A program made the translations under genes and the position numbers. This document shows, in pieces, positions 63,110 through 64,000 of a stretch of 64,000 nucleotides of DNA. The first letter of the stretch is position 1. Every line of letters begins with the position of its first letter. Source of the stretch: an uncultured Alloprevotella sp. (GTDB lineage: Bacteria; Bacteroidota; Bacteroidia; Bacteroidales; Bacteroidaceae); assembly GCA_944322325.1 (NCBI GenBank), contig CALUOQ010000002.1, positions 62,001-126,000 on the forward strand, in the 5' to 3' direction. The notes under the pieces were generated by a model. The model saw only the letters and a program-made list of their open reading frames with translations. It did not search any database and was not told the origin of the DNA.

Positions 63110-63784
63110 TCAGAGTTGGGCGTCGGTGACGATGCGTCCGTCAAACAGATTGACGATGCGGTCAGCGTAGCCGGCGTCGCGCTGCGAGTGGGTGACCATG
63201 ACGATGGTCGTACCGTCGCGATGGAGCTCGCTGAGCAGGTCCATGACTTCGCAACCGTGGCGTGAGTCGAGATTACCGGTGGGCTCGTCGGCCAGGATGA
63301 GGCGGGGCCGCGTGACGACCGTGCGGGCGATGGCCACGCGCTGCTGCTGTCCGCCCGAGAGCTGCTGGGGGAAGTGTTTCGCGCGGTGCGAAATGGACAT
63401 GCGCTTCATCGCTTCCTCGACGCGGCGCCGACGCTCGGCCGACGGAACGCCCATGTAGAGCAACGGAAGCTCGATGTTCTCGTACACATTGAGCTCATCG
63501 ATGAGGTTGAAGCTCTGGAAAACGAAACCGATGAAGCCCTTGCGCAGCTTGTTGCGCTGCATCTCGCTCAGGCGGGCCACCTCGTGACCGTCGAGTAAGT
63601 AACTGCCCGACGTGGGGCTGTCGAGCAGGCCCAGAATGTTGAGCAGCGTGGACTTGCCACAGCCCGAGGGGCCCATGACGGCGACGAACTCGCCGTCAGC
63701 CACTTCGAAACTCACGTCGTTCAAAGCCCAGGTTTCCACTTCTTCGGTTCTGAAAATCTTTTGCAGGTTGGTTGTCTTAATCAT
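63110..63784 (-). CDS. LolD/MacB-type ABC transporter ATP-binding protein
   Basis: 224 residues. Walker [14 protein letters not shown]-loop [20 protein letters not shown], signature [15 protein letters not shown], Walker [14 protein letters not shown]-loop [14 protein letters not shown]. It belongs to the MacB/LolD/FtsE-like group that pairs with FtsX-fold permeases. It is the first gene of the operon and presumably energises all three downstream permeases, since no other ATPase is encoded here. Confidence 0.95.
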   Translation of the reverse strand: MIKTTNLQKIFRTEEVETWALNDVSFEVADGEFVAVMGPSGCGKSTLLNILGLLDSPTSGSYLLDGHEVARLSEMQRNKLRKGFIGFVFQSFNLIDELNVYENIELPLLYMGVPSAERRRRVEEAMKRMSISHRAKHFPQQLSGGQQQRVAIARTVVTRPRLILADEPTGNLDSRHGCEVMDLLSELHRDGTTIVMVTHSQRDAGYADRIVNLFDGRIVTDAQL

Positions 63785-63862
63785 CGTAGTAAGTATTTAT
63801 GGGTTAGACTCTATTCGAAATTCAGGGGCAGCGCACGGCATACTCAAAACGGACGCAAGTGA

Positions 63863-63996
63863 CCGTAGGGGCGCGCCGCAGGCACGCCCGCGCCGACCCA
63901 AGGGCGGCAACCCGGCGACCGCATCTTCGCGCACGCAGCGCATCATGGCGGCAGACGGCGCGGCGGAACGGGCGTGCCTGCGGCGCGCCCCTACGG
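63863..63996. repeat. 28-bp perfect terminal inverted repeat flanking a 78-bp core
   Basis: Arms 63863-63890 and 63969-63996 are exact reverse complements; the left arm starts CCGTAGGGGCGCGCCGCAGG. The core is GC-rich and non-coding. This is the form of a REP/REPIN- or MITE-like element. It lies ~80 bases upstream of the ABC operon; nothing else is seen in 63785-64000. Confidence 0.75.
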
Positions 63997-64000
63997 GAGC

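Overview
The window is chromosomal DNA from a member of the Bacteroidota, most likely order Bacteroidales. The evidence is twofold. Recurrent promoter boxes of the Bacteroidota type (TAnnTTTG) lie upstream of topA, pnp, greA, tyrS, gpmI, metK and others. The gene content and order also fit: DUF4271-hemD-rnpA-yidD-tatD, topA-aroK-speA, a short-chain threonine dehydrogenase beside kbl, and three FtsX-type permeases with one ATPase. Most of the window is GC-rich; the first ~5.3 kb is clearly AT-rich. I cannot name the genus. No rRNA, tRNA or CRISPR array was found.

Layout. 1-5.4 kb: AT-rich accessory DNA with a minus-strand operon (WG-like, zinc-ribbon and SPFH/GYF proteins plus a truncated membrane protein), a long structured RNA candidate, a replication-initiator-like gene and a 48-residue NUMOD3-like mini-protein. 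5.4-15.4 kb: a nucleic-acid-processing island holding a RecA/KaiC-like ATPase, a DUF932-like protein, a one-HKD phospholipase D-like protein, three members of one poorly described family (two with a C-terminal segment resembling the FtsZ C-terminal domain), a compact RtcB RNA ligase, a WYL regulator, a DEDDh exonuclease and a metallophosphoesterase. 15.5-26.7 kb: secreted glycan degradation (two GH29 fucosidases, a GEVED/GH16 enzyme, an orphan GEVED protein, a GH116 enzyme), shaped by tandem duplication and gene conversion. 26.8-33.7 kb: TauE/SafE plus DUF1634 exporter, gpmI, a second WYL regulator and divergent tdh/kbl. 33.7-55.8 kb: core genes: metK behind a SAM-II-like riboswitch, LOG, DUF4271, hemD, rnpA, yidD, tatD, pnp, rnhB, topA, aroK, speA, greA, HIT, S41 protease, coaD, parE, a GNAT-like gene and tyrS. 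55.9-63.8 kb: an ABC operon of one LolD-like ATPase and three large FtsX permeases, two of them recent duplicates. The right edge carries a 28-bp perfect inverted repeat.

Most notable are the FtsZ-like C-terminus in an uncharacterised family clustered with RtcB; the ATPase-DUF932-PLD operon beside it; the ~240-nt hairpin RNA; and a family of exactly 21-bp modular repeats that recurs at five intergenic sites and, as two in-frame heptads, inside one coding sequence.
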